From G963668185 sp963668185 (lineage in GTDB: Bacteria > Chloroflexota > Dehalococcoidia > Lucifugimonadales > G963668185), in the NCBI GenBank assembly GCA_963668185.1, contig OY764162.1, forward strand, positions 1,240,001 through 1,304,000: a stretch of DNA of 64,000 nt, in the 5' to 3' direction. The notes under the pieces were generated by a model. That model was not told the DNA's origin and searched no databases. It saw only the letters and a program-made list of their open reading frames with translations. Both the position numbers and the translations under genes were made by a program. Shown piece by piece: positions 41,673 through 50,924 of this stretch (within the stretch, counting starts at the first letter, position 1; the number at the start of each line of letters is the position of its first letter).

Positions 41673-44600
41673 ATGAAGCGACTCGTCGGGGGCCTTGGAT
41701 CGGGTGTGGCCAAGAAGCGGCTGGCCGGCCTGCTGCTGGCCGCCCTCATCCTGGGCCTGTTCTTCAGCTTCAACCGGTTCCCGAAGCTGGACACGGTGCG
41801 GGAAGACCTGGACGCGGTGTCCGGCCCGGTCGTCGAGTGCTTCCAGGGCTTCTGCATCGAGGCTGAGCCGGACACGACGTTCGTGGAGCGGTGGTGGGAT
41901 TTTTCCTTAGAGTACCTGCTGCTGGTCGCGCCGGGCATGGCGTTCGCGTTCCTGATCGCCGGCCTCACCGAGTCGTTCCTGTTCCCGCCCGGCAGCGGAC
42001 TCATACGGGGCGGAGGCGTAATCGGGGGCACCCTCCGGGGTCTGGGACTCGGGCCGGTGCTGAACCTGTGCTCGGCCTGCATCGTGCCGATCTCGGCCTC
42101 ATTCAAGCGGCGCACCGGCCCCGGCGGATCCGCCGGGGCGATCGCCCTCGTGCAAAGCTCGTCCACGATGAACCTGCCCGCGCTCGTCATGGTGGCGATG
42201 ATCTTCGCGCCGATGCTGTCCGGCAGCAGGATAGTGCTCAGCGTAGTCGGCGCGCTGCTGCTCGGCCCGCTGGTCGCGGCCGTCGTGGGCGAGAGAAGGC
42301 GCGCGTCGGAGCCGGACGCGGAAGGCTTCGATCTGCCCGACCTCCCCATGAGCTGGGGAGACGCGCTGCGAGAGGCAACGGTCGACTGGGCAAAGGCGAG
42401 CTTCAGCTACCTCGTGAAGATGGGACCGATCATGGTCGCCGCGGGATTCCTCAGCGGCCTCGTGGTGCAGTGGATCGACGCCGACCTCGTGTCCACGTAT
42501 CTGGGCAACCACCTTCTGGGCGTCGCGATTGCGGCAACCATCGGCATTCTGATCAACGTCCCGCTGCTGTTCGAGATACCGCTCGTCGTCCTGCTGCTGC
42601 TGCTGGGCATGGGTGTGGCGCCCGCGGCGACGCTGCTGTTCACAGCCGCCGCGGGAGGGCCGGTGACCTTCTGGGGCTTGGCGCGCGTCATGCCGAAGCG
42701 GGCCATCGCCGTGTTCGCGACGGGCACGTGGGTAGTCGGGCTGGCTGGCGGGTTGATCGTCTGGGCCATACCGGACACCGATTCAGGGCTGCGTCCCGGC
42801 ATCGCCTCAGCCGACAACGCCGTGGCCTCCGAGGGGGCTTGGAGCGCGGAGAACACGCTCAGCCCGGCGGAACAGACGGCGCGCAACGCGGTGTTCCGCG
42901 GGGAGGCGGCGCGCTACTCGCCGTTCGAAGTCCTGGACAGGCCCGAAGCTTCGAACGCCTCGGTGACGCCGTTCACGGACATGGCGTCGGAGGCGCTGGG
43001 TGCGGACCGTTACGTGGTCAACGACAGGCCGGGAGCGGTGGTGTTCGACTACGACCGCGACGGCGACCTCGACCTGTACGTCACGTCGCAGAGAGGATAC
43101 GACAACCTGCTGTTCAGGAACGATGGAAGCGGCGGATTCGAGGAGGTTGGCGAGGAGTCCGGCCTGAGCGCGCATGGCTCTCACAGCACGGGGGCGGTGG
43201 CCTGCGACCTGAACAACGACGGGTTCCAGGACCTCTACGTCGCCTCGTGGGGCGACCCGAAGGACCGGCTGGGGTTCCGCTCCGCTGAGGGGCGGATCGG
43301 GGCGGCGGACAACCTGTTCCTGAACAACGGCGACGGCACGTTTACAAACATAACTGAGACGGCTTTCGGTGAGTCGGTCAACTACAGGTCCGGGGCCAGC
43401 GTGGTCTGCGGGGACATGGACCTGGACGGCTGGCCCGACCTGTTCGTCGCGAACCTGGCGGACGACGATTTCAGAGACTTTCTGAACGCGCACCACGTCG
43501 GCCACTACAACGTGCTGTACAGGAACAACGGCGACCTGACCTTCTCCCAGATCGCGGCGCAGGCCGGAGTGCGCGGCGGGCAGATCGTGATGCGGGACCC
43601 GGACGGCAGCCCGATCCTGTTCGAGGACCCGGTGACGGGCGAGCTGTACGAGGGCTGGAACCCGGCCGAGGTGGACGACAACGGCAACCGAGTGGGAGAG
43701 CCGACGGCGCAGACCCACGCGGCAACGCTGTTCGACTACGACGACGACGGCGACCAAGACCTGTGGGTGGCGAGCGACGGCGACCGGCTGAGGATCTACC
43801 GCAACGACTCTTCGCCGGGGAACATCCAGTTCACCGAAGTGAGCCGCGCTATGGGCGTGGACAAGGTGGGTTCCTGGATGGGCTTCGGAATCGGCGACTA
43901 TGACGGGGACGCCGACCTTGACGTGTTCGTGACGAACGTGGGCTACCACCCGCTGACGCGCGCGCCGCGCATGGAGCCGAACGGCTCGTGCGAGTACCAC
44001 ATGCGGTTCGCCTGGGGCACGTGCTTCCATGCGCTGCTGCGCAACGAGGGCGTTCGTGACCTGCCGGAGTACGGAACGGTCGGACGATTCGTGAACGCCG
44101 CGGCTTCAACGGTGGTGGAGCCGAGTCCGATCATGCCGCCGGCGTCGCTGGACCCGGACTCGGTGCTTGACGCGTTCGAGGCGCCGACGGGCCTGGAGGC
44201 GTACGACTTCGGCTTCGGCAATACGTTCTTCGACTACGACAACGACGGCGACCAGGACCTGTACTGGCTCGGCTCTACGCTGTCGGGCGGAGAGGGCGCG
44301 CGCGGCGGCGTGTTCCCGGGCCCCGGCCGACTGCTGCGAGGGAACGGACAGGGATCGTTTGAGGACATCACGGTGCGGGCAAGGGTGCTGGACATCGTCA
44401 GGGTGGACTACTCGATCCTGGACCCGGACGATCCGAGGTTCGACGCGACCGCGCAACGTATCGAGGCGAGGTTCCACGAGAACGGCAAGGGCGTGGCTCA
44501 CGGCGACTTCAACGGCGACGGGTACGTGGACCTGGTAGGAACGAACAGCCACAGCGAACTGCCGCAACTCAGCGCGGGCCGAGGCAGGCAGGAGGGCGTC

Positions 44601-44948
44601 TCGCAAGGGCCTATCTTCCTGTGGATCAACGGCGGCGGGGAGAACAACTGGCTGACGCTGCGCCTCAGGGGCCGCATGGCGATCGACGGCACGGGCAGCA
44701 ATGCGGACGGCATCGGCGCGAGGGTGTACGTGAAGAGCTCGGACGCGCTGGGCAGAGCGCTGGTGCAGGTGCAGGAGGCGCGGGCCGGTTCGAGCTACCT
44801 CTCGATGGACAGCGCGGACCTGGAGTTCGGACTTGGGTCAGGGACGGAGGCGGAGGAGATCGTGGTCTTCTGGCCGAGCGGCGTGGTGCAGACGCTGGAG
44901 AGCGTGAGCGCGAACCAGGTGCTGGAAATGGTGGAGCCGGCGGAGTAG
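41673..44948 (+). CDS. Permease fused to FG-GAP repeats and ASPIC/UnbV domain
   Basis: 1091 aa. Residues 1-360 form a membrane permease of the DUF318/ArsP type with about eight hydrophobic segments and a conserved Cys motif LNLCSACIVPISASF; the second half repeats a transmembrane bundle (TYLGNHLLGVAIAATIGILINVPLLFEIP). Residues about 410-1000 contain many Asp-rich FG-GAP/VCBS calcium-type repeats (e.g. DYDRDGDLDLYVTS, DLNNDGFQDLYVAS). Residues about 995-1088 are an ASPIC/UnbV domain (GENNWLTLRLRGR ... IVVFWPSGVVQTLE). The repeat region would lie outside the membrane. Fusion not known to me. Confidence 0.8.
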   Translation: MKRLVGGLGSGVAKKRLAGLLLAALILGLFFSFNRFPKLDTVREDLDAVSGPVVECFQGFCIEAEPDTTFVERWWDFSLEYLLLVAPGMAFAFLIAGLTESFLFPPGSGLIRGGGVIGGTLRGLGLGPVLNLCSACIVPISASFKRRTGPGGSAGAIALVQSSSTMNLPALVMVAMIFAPMLSGSRIVLSVVGALLLGPLVAAVVGERRRASEPDAEGFDLPDLPMSWGDALREATVDWAKASFSYLVKMGPIMVAAGFLSGLVVQWIDADLVSTYLGNHLLGVAIAATIGILINVPLLFEIPLVVLLLLLGMGVAPAATLLFTAAAGGPVTFWGLARVMPKRAIAVFATGTWVVGLAGGLIVWAIPDTDSGLRPGIASADNAVASEGAWSAENTLSPAEQTARNAVFRGEAARYSPFEVLDRPEASNASVTPFTDMASEALGADRYVVNDRPGAVVFDYDRDGDLDLYVTSQRGYDNLLFRNDGSGGFEEVGEESGLSAHGSHSTGAVACDLNNDGFQDLYVASWGDPKDRLGFRSAEGRIGAADNLFLNNGDGTFTNITETAFGESVNYRSGASVVCGDMDLDGWPDLFVANLADDDFRDFLNAHHVGHYNVLYRNNGDLTFSQIAAQAGVRGGQIVMRDPDGSPILFEDPVTGELYEGWNPAEVDDNGNRVGEPTAQTHAATLFDYDDDGDQDLWVASDGDRLRIYRNDSSPGNIQFTEVSRAMGVDKVGSWMGFGIGDYDGDADLDVFVTNVGYHPLTRAPRMEPNGSCEYHMRFAWGTCFHALLRNEGVRDLPEYGTVGRFVNAAASTVVEPSPIMPPASLDPDSVLDAFEAPTGLEAYDFGFGNTFFDYDNDGDQDLYWLGSTLSGGEGARGGVFPGPGRLLRGNGQGSFEDITVRARVLDIVRVDYSILDPDDPRFDATAQRIEARFHENGKGVAHGDFNGDGYVDLVGTNSHSELPQLSAGRGRQEGVSQGPIFLWINGGGENNWLTLRLRGRMAIDGTGSNADGIGARVYVKSSDALGRALVQVQEARAGSSYLSMDSADLEFGLGSGTEAEEIVVFWPSGVVQTLESVSANQVLEMVEPAE

Positions 44949-44972
44949 CGGGGGCGGGAACCCCCATCCCAG

Positions 44973-44996
44973 CCTTCCCCAGCAGACTGGGGAAGG
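44973..44996. terminator. Palindrome copy acting as likely convergent terminator
   Basis: Arms CCTTCCCCAG and CTGGGGAAGG round CAGA, lying in the 56-bp gap between two convergent genes. It has the repeat's flank CCCATCCCAG on one side. A terminator role follows from position and stem only. Confidence 0.55.
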
Positions 44997-45004
44997 AGTC
45001 AAAG

Positions 45005-47176
45005 TCAGGAGCGGTTGGAGACTACGAGGTCCGCTCTGTGGCCCCAGCGCTCGTAGAAGCGCTTGAAGTTCTTGAAGCTGAGTTCGTTGCGCTGGCCTTC
45101 GTCGAGCGCGGCCCACTGGCGATGCTCGTGCCTGAACATCGGGACGTCCTCGACGGCGACGACCCTGTATCCCCTGTCGCGGACCTGGAAGCTGAAGTCC
45201 AGGTCCAGGTTCCGGTAGAACCTGAACCCCTCGCGCATCAGGCCGGCTTCCCTCACAAGGTCACGGGCGAAGGCCTGGCAGTACGCCTGCATGGCGTCCG
45301 CCTCGCCGGACGTGACCTCCTCGTGGAAGTGCTGCAGGTTTTCGGTCAGGAGGCCCCACGGCCCCACCATCCCGACACCGGGCTTCTCAAGAGCGCGGCT
45401 CAAGGCGGCAAGAGCGTCGCCGGTGGTCTCCACGGACGGGTCGATAATGACGATGGTATCGCCGAGGCTCTGCTTCAGGCCGATGTTCTTGGCGGCGGCC
45501 TCGCCGATCACGTGGTCGCAGTGCACGACCCTGACGCGGGCGTCCCTATCTCTTAGTTTCTCCAGCCACTCGCCGGTACCGTCCGTTGATCCGTTGTCCA
45601 CGGCCACCAACTCCGCCGAGTGCCCGCCTGCCCACTTCAGGGCGCTTTCCGTACAACGCTTCACGTCGTCCAGGTAGTCGGACACGACCACGATCATTGT
45701 GAAGTCGACTTCGTATGGGCGGTCCAGGAAGGACTCAACCTCTCTGGGCGATGAGACGGTCTCGAAGGGCGGGCGATGTTGTTCGAACGCGGTCTTCTGC
45801 CTTGTCCACGGGCCTGCGGAAGTGTCCCTGACCAAGTAGCCGCCAGAAGACAACTCGGTTCTGATTGCGTCGGCGTCGCCGTAAGACCTGTCCCGGCGCA
45901 GGTCTTCGCGTCGGGCCAAGTCGCCGGCGATGGGACTCGCGGCGCTGTCGGACGCCGCCCTGTCCAGGTCGAGGCCGAGAACCGCGTCCCACTCCCGCAG
46001 GAGTTCGAGCTTGGACCCAGGCGGCAGCGATGATTTTGCCATGCCCCACAGCACGGCGAGGCCGCCGGGGAGGTCAAGGTCATCATCCAGACGGTCCCAG
46101 AACTTGCCGTTCCAGTCAGAGGTTTCTCCAGAAGCCGAGCCGTTGGCGTTACTTTCCGCGTCCCATGCTGCCATCCTGTCCCTGAGCGAGGTCAACGCCT
46201 TCTCCGCGGCCCTCAGCGCGGAGAGCGTGAAGTTCATGCGGTTGCGGTAGTTAACGGTCATGCACAGGTACCTGAAGGCGAGCGGGTCGAAGGCGCGCTC
46301 AACCAGGTCATCAAGTATGAAGACGTTGCCGGACGACTTGGCCATCTTCACGCCGTCGACAAGAAGATGCTGGCCGTGGACCCAGTGACGTACGTACTCT
46401 TCGTCGAACGCAGCCTCGCTCTGCGCTATCTCGCCCTCGTGATGCGGGAAGATGTTGTCGACGCCACCGGTGTGAATGTCCAGCCGTGGGCCCAGGTACT
46501 TCGTCGCCATGGCCGAGCACTCGATGTGCCAGCCGGGGAAGCCGTCTCCCCACGGGCTCGGCCACTTCATCTCCCGGCCCGGCTCGGCCAGCTTCCACAG
46601 GGTGAAGTCGCGCGGGTCTCTCTTGTGCGGGTCTGCCTCCACGCGGACGCCTTCGGCGAGCCCCTCTCCCCTGTTGCCGGACAGCTTGCCGTACTCCTCA
46701 AAGCGGGCCACGTCGAAATAGACGTTTCCGGCGGCCTCGTACGCATGGCCTTTGTCCACGAGCGTGCGGACTATGTCGAGCATCTCAGGGACGTGGTCGG
46801 TGGCCCACGGGAGGTGGGAGGCTGGCAGGATGTTCAGCCGCTCCTCGTCGCGCGTGAACGCGTCGGCGTAGAAGCGGGCGATCTCCTGCGGCGTCTTGCC
46901 CTCTTCCAACGCGGCGAGGATCACGCGGTCGCCGCCCTGCTCCAAAGCCTCCTGGCGCATGTGGCCGACGTCCGTAATGTTCTTGACCTGGACCACCTCG
47001 TAACCGTGGCGTTCGAGGACGCGCCGGATCCAGTCGGCCATGAGGTAGCTGCGCAGGTTGCCGATGTGCGCGTACCTGTACACGGTGGGGCCGCACGTGT
47101 ACATGCGAACGACGCCTGGCTCGACGGTCTGAACCTCTTCGAGCCTGTGTCCGAGTGTGTTGGTTACTCGCAGCAA
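45005..47176 (-). CDS. cysS: Cysteinyl-tRNA synthetase fused to a GT2-type glycosyltransferase
   Basis: 723 aa. Residues 1-470 are a complete class I CysRS: zinc ligand Cys in MYTCGPTVYRYAHIGN, HIGH-like HIGN, GWHIECSAMA, HHEGEIAQSE, and KMSKS-like KMAKSSGN; the DALR-like helical region follows. It charges tRNA-Cys. From residue about 491 (45005-45703 of the window) is a family 2 glycosyltransferase: FTMIVVVSDYLDDVKRC, VDNGSTDGTGEWL and GEAAAKNIGLKQS. The expected DxD-type metal motif reads IDPS, so transfer activity is doubtful. No internal stop separates the parts. TTG or ATG start near 47176. Confidence 0.88.
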   Translation of the reverse strand: MLRVTNTLGHRLEEVQTVEPGVVRMYTCGPTVYRYAHIGNLRSYLMADWIRRVLERHGYEVVQVKNITDVGHMRQEALEQGGDRVILAALEEGKTPQEIARFYADAFTRDEERLNILPASHLPWATDHVPEMLDIVRTLVDKGHAYEAAGNVYFDVARFEEYGKLSGNRGEGLAEGVRVEADPHKRDPRDFTLWKLAEPGREMKWPSPWGDGFPGWHIECSAMATKYLGPRLDIHTGGVDNIFPHHEGEIAQSEAAFDEEYVRHWVHGQHLLVDGVKMAKSSGNVFILDDLVERAFDPLAFRYLCMTVNYRNRMNFTLSALRAAEKALTSLRDRMAAWDAESNANGSASGETSDWNGKFWDRLDDDLDLPGGLAVLWGMAKSSLPPGSKLELLREWDAVLGLDLDRAASDSAASPIAGDLARREDLRRDRSYGDADAIRTELSSGGYLVRDTSAGPWTRQKTAFEQHRPPFETVSSPREVESFLDRPYEVDFTMIVVVSDYLDDVKRCTESALKWAGGHSAELVAVDNGSTDGTGEWLEKLRDRDARVRVVHCDHVIGEAAAKNIGLKQSLGDTIVIIDPSVETTGDALAALSRALEKPGVGMVGPWGLLTENLQHFHEEVTSGEADAMQAYCQAFARDLVREAGLMREGFRFYRNLDLDFSFQVRDRGYRVVAVEDVPMFRHEHRQWAALDEGQRNELSFKNFKRFYERWGHRADLVVSNRS

Positions 47177-47399
47177 CCTCTTGCCTTCCGTTTGCCCGTG
47201 CTAAAAGTATCCGCGTATCTGATTCTACCATCTGTATGTGACGACATATCGCAGGAGGCTCGGCGATGCGAACGTAGCGGCTGTGCATCAGGGCGGTACC
47301 AGGTACGTAAGAGTCGCTAACGGTTACGCGCTGGCCGGCAACAGGGTATCCTCAAGCAGGACAGGCTCTTGGATTCGAATACCAGCAGGGAGGGTTGAG

Positions 47400-49112
47400 T
47401 TGCAACGCAGCAAACTGATCTTGACGCGCGAGGAACTGGTAGCCGAGCACGGCGTGGCCACCGGGGGACACCAGGCTGAGGCCGACGCGGGCGTCCGTAT
47501 GCTTCAGGACGGCGGCAACGCGGTTGACGCGGCGGTTGCGGCGGCGTTCACGGCGTTTGTGGTTGAGCCGTCCAGCACCGGCCTTGGCGGCTACGACCAC
47601 ATCGCGATCTACATGGCGGAGCGGCAGGAGTTCGTGTCGATCGACGCGTACCTGAGGGCGCCGGGCAAGATACGGCCCGAGGTGTACCAGCCGGACCTGT
47701 CGAAGCCGTTCATGTACTACGGCCACCCTGAGACGATCGGGAGAGTCGCGCAGCGGGGCCACCTGGCGGCAGGCGTGCCCGGCGCCGTATCGGGACTTTG
47801 CACCGCGCACGAGATGTTCGGAAAGCTGCCGCTGGCGCACGTGTTGCAACCGGCAATCGAAGCGGCTGAGGCCGGGCTGCCGGTGACTATGGAGATGGTG
47901 GGCTTCATCGCCGGGTCGCTGGACGAGATACGCAGCCTGCCCCACACGGCGGATTTACTGCTCAGGAACGGCAATCCGCCACCCGTGGACAGGGATGGAT
48001 CGACTTCGAAGCTGGACATGTCCGACATGGCCAAGACGTTCCGGCTGATCGCGGAACATGGCCCGAAGGGTTTCTACACCGGGCCCGTGGCCGAGGCGAT
48101 CGAGAAGGAAGTCACCGGCAACGGCGGCTTTATCACGGCGGCGGACCTGGAGGCGTACCGGCCAAAGGTACTCAGGGAGTCGCCGGGCCGGTACCGGGAC
48201 TACGACTACATCACGGCGAACGACCATCTCGGCTACGAGATCATGAACATACTGGACCAATTCGATGTCGCCTCGTACGGGCAGGGGTCGGCTGAGGACT
48301 ACCACCTGATGGGCGAGGCGCTTGGGCACGCGTTCATCGACTGCAAGACGCACTACGGGGACCCGGACTACGAGAACAGCCCGGCCAACGGGCTTGTGAG
48401 CCGCACATTCGCGTCGGAGCGCGTCAAGGGAATCAACGACAAGACAGCTGCGCCGCGCCCGGTCACGGCCGGTGACCCGTGGCCGTTCGAGAAAGACGCG
48501 GAGCCGCCGGAGGTCATCTCCAACATGCCGACCATAGGCAAGGTGGAGGGCACCACGCAGGTGGCTACGGTGGACAGCGAAGGCAACATGGTCACGATCA
48601 TCACGAGCCTTTCCTCCGGATTCGGCTGCCAGGTGCTCGTGCCGGGTACGGGCGTGTTTCTCAACAACGGCATGCAGAACTTCGACCCGAGGCCCGAGCA
48701 TCCGAACCGGATCAGGGGCGGGAAGATGCCGATCTTCGCGGCGCCCTCGGTGGTTGCCACTAGGAACGGGCGCGCCGTGTTCGGCGCGTGCGGCTCCGGC
48801 GGGTACCGGATCGCGACAGGGGTGCTGAGCGCGATGGTCAACGCGCTGGACCACGGCATGAGCGCGCAGGAGGCCGCGGACGCGCCGCGAGTGCACTGCG
48901 ACGGCGACGTGCTGTACGTGGACGCGCAGGTGACTGAGGAAGTGCGTGGGAAGCTTGAGTCGATGGGGCACGAGGTCGTGGTCCAGGACACGCAGCGTTC
49001 GCCTTCCTGGGGGACGTTCGGCCGCATCAACGTGGTGCGCGTCGATGAGAAGACCGGCCTGATCCACACGGGCCTCAACCCGGCGTGGAGCACGGCCGCG
49101 GCAGGATACTAG
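47400..49112 (+). CDS. ggt: Gamma-glutamyltransferase
   Basis: 570 aa from TTG 47400 with GGGAGGG 5 nt upstream; the longer frame to 47238 adds 54 non-family residues. N-terminal-nucleophile hydrolase that cleaves gamma-glutamyl bonds of glutathione-like substrates. Landmarks: MLQDGGNAVDAAVAAAFTAFVVEP, self-processing and catalytic Thr in EGTTQVATVD near residue 384 (Gln where most have His), and the C-terminal FGACGSGGYRI. No signal peptide is seen, so it may be cytoplasmic, unlike Proteobacterial enzymes. Confidence 0.9.
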   Translation: MQRSKLILTREELVAEHGVATGGHQAEADAGVRMLQDGGNAVDAAVAAAFTAFVVEPSSTGLGGYDHIAIYMAERQEFVSIDAYLRAPGKIRPEVYQPDLSKPFMYYGHPETIGRVAQRGHLAAGVPGAVSGLCTAHEMFGKLPLAHVLQPAIEAAEAGLPVTMEMVGFIAGSLDEIRSLPHTADLLLRNGNPPPVDRDGSTSKLDMSDMAKTFRLIAEHGPKGFYTGPVAEAIEKEVTGNGGFITAADLEAYRPKVLRESPGRYRDYDYITANDHLGYEIMNILDQFDVASYGQGSAEDYHLMGEALGHAFIDCKTHYGDPDYENSPANGLVSRTFASERVKGINDKTAAPRPVTAGDPWPFEKDAEPPEVISNMPTIGKVEGTTQVATVDSEGNMVTIITSLSSGFGCQVLVPGTGVFLNNGMQNFDPRPEHPNRIRGGKMPIFAAPSVVATRNGRAVFGACGSGGYRIATGVLSAMVNALDHGMSAQEAADAPRVHCDGDVLYVDAQVTEEVRGKLESMGHEVVVQDTQRSPSWGTFGRINVVRVDEKTGLIHTGLNPAWSTAAAGY

Positions 49113-49264
49113 GGCGCCAAGCCGGAGCAGGCTTCTCGAATGCCGGAAGAAGGGGTGCTTGTGCGGTTTTGCCGCTGAGTTTAGACTAGGCGCCTGTCCG
49201 GGACGCGCTGCGCCAGAGTGCGCGGCAGACGGTGAGAGACATCAACCAGGAGGTCGATAGAAGA

Positions 49265-50407
49265 ATGGCCGATCTTTCAAGAACAACCGCCATCGTCGGC
49301 GTGGCCGAGTCCGACGAGATAGGGCGGGTGGAGCACAAGTCTTCGCTTCAGCACCACGCCGAAGCGGCCTACAACGCGCTGGAGGACGCCGGTCTGAAGC
49401 TGAGCGACGTTGATGGGCTGATGACGGCCGGGTACTCAACGCTCATGCTCGCTGAGTACCTGGGGATGCAACCAAAGTTCACCGACTGCACGGCGGTTGG
49501 CGGGTCTTCGTTCGTCATTCACATCGCGCACGCCGTGGCGGCGATCAACGCGGGCTACTGCGAAACGGTGCTGGTGACGCACGGGGAAGCGGGCCGGAGC
49601 TCGCGGGCGCGCCGAGGGTCGAACTCGTCGGAGTCGGGGCCGCAGTACGAGGTACCGTACGGAATCATGGGCGCTCCCGTCAGCTACGCGATGGCGTGCC
49701 GGCGGTACATGCACCAGTACGGGGAGGACCGCACCCGGCAGGCGATGGCGGAGATCGCGGTATCGACGCGCAAGTGGGCGCTGATGAACCCGAAGTCGTA
49801 CATGAAGGATCCAATGTCGTTCGACGATTACCACGAGTCGCGCTGGATCGCGTGGCCGTTCCACCTGCCGGACTGCTGCGTGGTGACGGACGCGGGAGGC
49901 GCGTACGTGATCACGACGGCGGAGCGGGCGCGAGACCTCAAGAAGGCGCCGGTGTACGTGCTGGGAGCGGCGGAAGGCCATGACCACGGGATCATCAGCC
50001 AGATGCCTGACCTTACACGGACGATAGCTCGCGAGACGGGGCCGAAGGCGCTGGAGCGAGCCGGCTTGACGCACGACGACATCGACCTCGCGATGATCTA
50101 CGACTCGTTCACGTACACGGTGCTGGCCAGCCTGGAGGCGATCGGGTTCTGCGGCTTCGGCGAAGGGCCGGACTTCGTGGCCAACCAGCGGACGGCGCCC
50201 GGCGGCGACTTCGCGCTGAACACATCCGGCGGCGGTCTCTCGTACACGCACTCCGGGATGTACGGCATGTTCCTGGTGCTGGAGGCGGTGCGCCAGATGC
50301 GCGGCGAGTGCGGAGAGCGGCAGATCGACAAGCACGACCTGTGTCTCATCAACGGCACCGGCGGCGCGCTGTCCTCGACGGGCACCGTGATCGTATCGGC
50401 AAGCTGA
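49265..50407 (+). CDS. Thiolase-fold protein paired with DUF35 subunit
   Basis: 380 aa, thiolase superfamily of the SCP-x/lipid-transfer type. ATG at 49265. The expected active-site Cys stretch is replaced by TAVGGSSFVIHIAHAV, while the C-terminal AFALNTSGGGLSYTHSGMYG loop with His is kept, suggesting a non-condensing aldolase- or lyase-type member such as Ltp2-like enzymes. The next gene is a DUF35 OB-fold protein, the usual partner in such complexes. Likely substrate: an acyl-CoA; unknown which. Confidence 0.82.
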   Translation: MADLSRTTAIVGVAESDEIGRVEHKSSLQHHAEAAYNALEDAGLKLSDVDGLMTAGYSTLMLAEYLGMQPKFTDCTAVGGSSFVIHIAHAVAAINAGYCETVLVTHGEAGRSSRARRGSNSSESGPQYEVPYGIMGAPVSYAMACRRYMHQYGEDRTRQAMAEIAVSTRKWALMNPKSYMKDPMSFDDYHESRWIAWPFHLPDCCVVTDAGGAYVITTAERARDLKKAPVYVLGAAEGHDHGIISQMPDLTRTIARETGPKALERAGLTHDDIDLAMIYDSFTYTVLASLEAIGFCGFGEGPDFVANQRTAPGGDFALNTSGGGLSYTHSGMYGMFLVLEAVRQMRGECGERQIDKHDLCLINGTGGALSSTGTVIVSAS

Positions 50408-50450
50408 GGGGCTTAGACAGCCAACTTCATCAGTTACTCAAGGAGCGACA

Positions 50451-50867
50451 ATGACGCAGGGATACAACAAGCCCCTTCCGCAGCCGCAGCAGGAATCGGA
50501 CTTCTACTGGAACAAGGCCAAAGAGCACGAGTTGTGGCTGCGCAAGTGCGACGACTGCGACAAAGCGTACTTCTATCCGCGGGACATCGCGCCGGGCTGC
50601 TTCTCCAGGAATACGTCCTGGATGCAGGCGAGCGGAAAGGCAACGCTGTTCACGTACGCGATCGTGCACCGGCCTTTCCACCCCGGCTACGTGGACGACA
50701 TCCCGTATGTGGTGGCGATCGTGGAGTTGGAAGAGGGCCCGAAGATGGCCACCAACATCGTGATGGAAGACCCAACGCCCGAGAAGCTGCAGATCGACAT
50801 GCCGCTTAAGGTGGTGTTCGACGACGTGACTGACGAGATCACGCTGCCGAAGTTCGAGCCGGCGTAA
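50451..50867 (+). CDS. DUF35 zinc-ribbon/OB-fold protein
   Basis: 138 aa. Helical start with FYWNKAKEHELWLRKC, zinc-ribbon Cys pair LRKCDDCDKAYFYPRDIAPGC, then an OB-fold (VDDIPYVVAIVELEEGPKMATNI). ChsH2-like proteins bind acyl-CoA and anchor thiolase or dehydratase partners. It follows the thiolase-fold gene by 43 nt on the same strand. Confidence 0.88.
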   Translation: MTQGYNKPLPQPQQESDFYWNKAKEHELWLRKCDDCDKAYFYPRDIAPGCFSRNTSWMQASGKATLFTYAIVHRPFHPGYVDDIPYVVAIVELEEGPKMATNIVMEDPTPEKLQIDMPLKVVFDDVTDEITLPKFEPA

Positions 50868-50891
50868 AGGGCTTCGTCGCGACGGCGGCCC

Positions 50892-50918
50892 AACCCTCTC
50901 CCATAAAGGGAGAGGGGG
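50892..50918. terminator. Bidirectional hairpin between convergent genes
   Basis: CCCTCTCCC (50894-50902), ATAAA loop, GGGAGAGGG (50908-50916), flanked by AA and GGTT. Serves both the DUF35 gene and the convergent HAD gene. The same CCCTCTCCC type is a common dispersed repeat in bacteria. Confidence 0.7.
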
Positions 50919-50924
50919 TTGTTC

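Noticed and set aside
47238..47399. Longer N-terminus for the gamma-glutamyltransferase
   Set aside because: The 54 extra residues show no signal peptide or family similarity, and GGGAGGG precedes the TTG at 47400.
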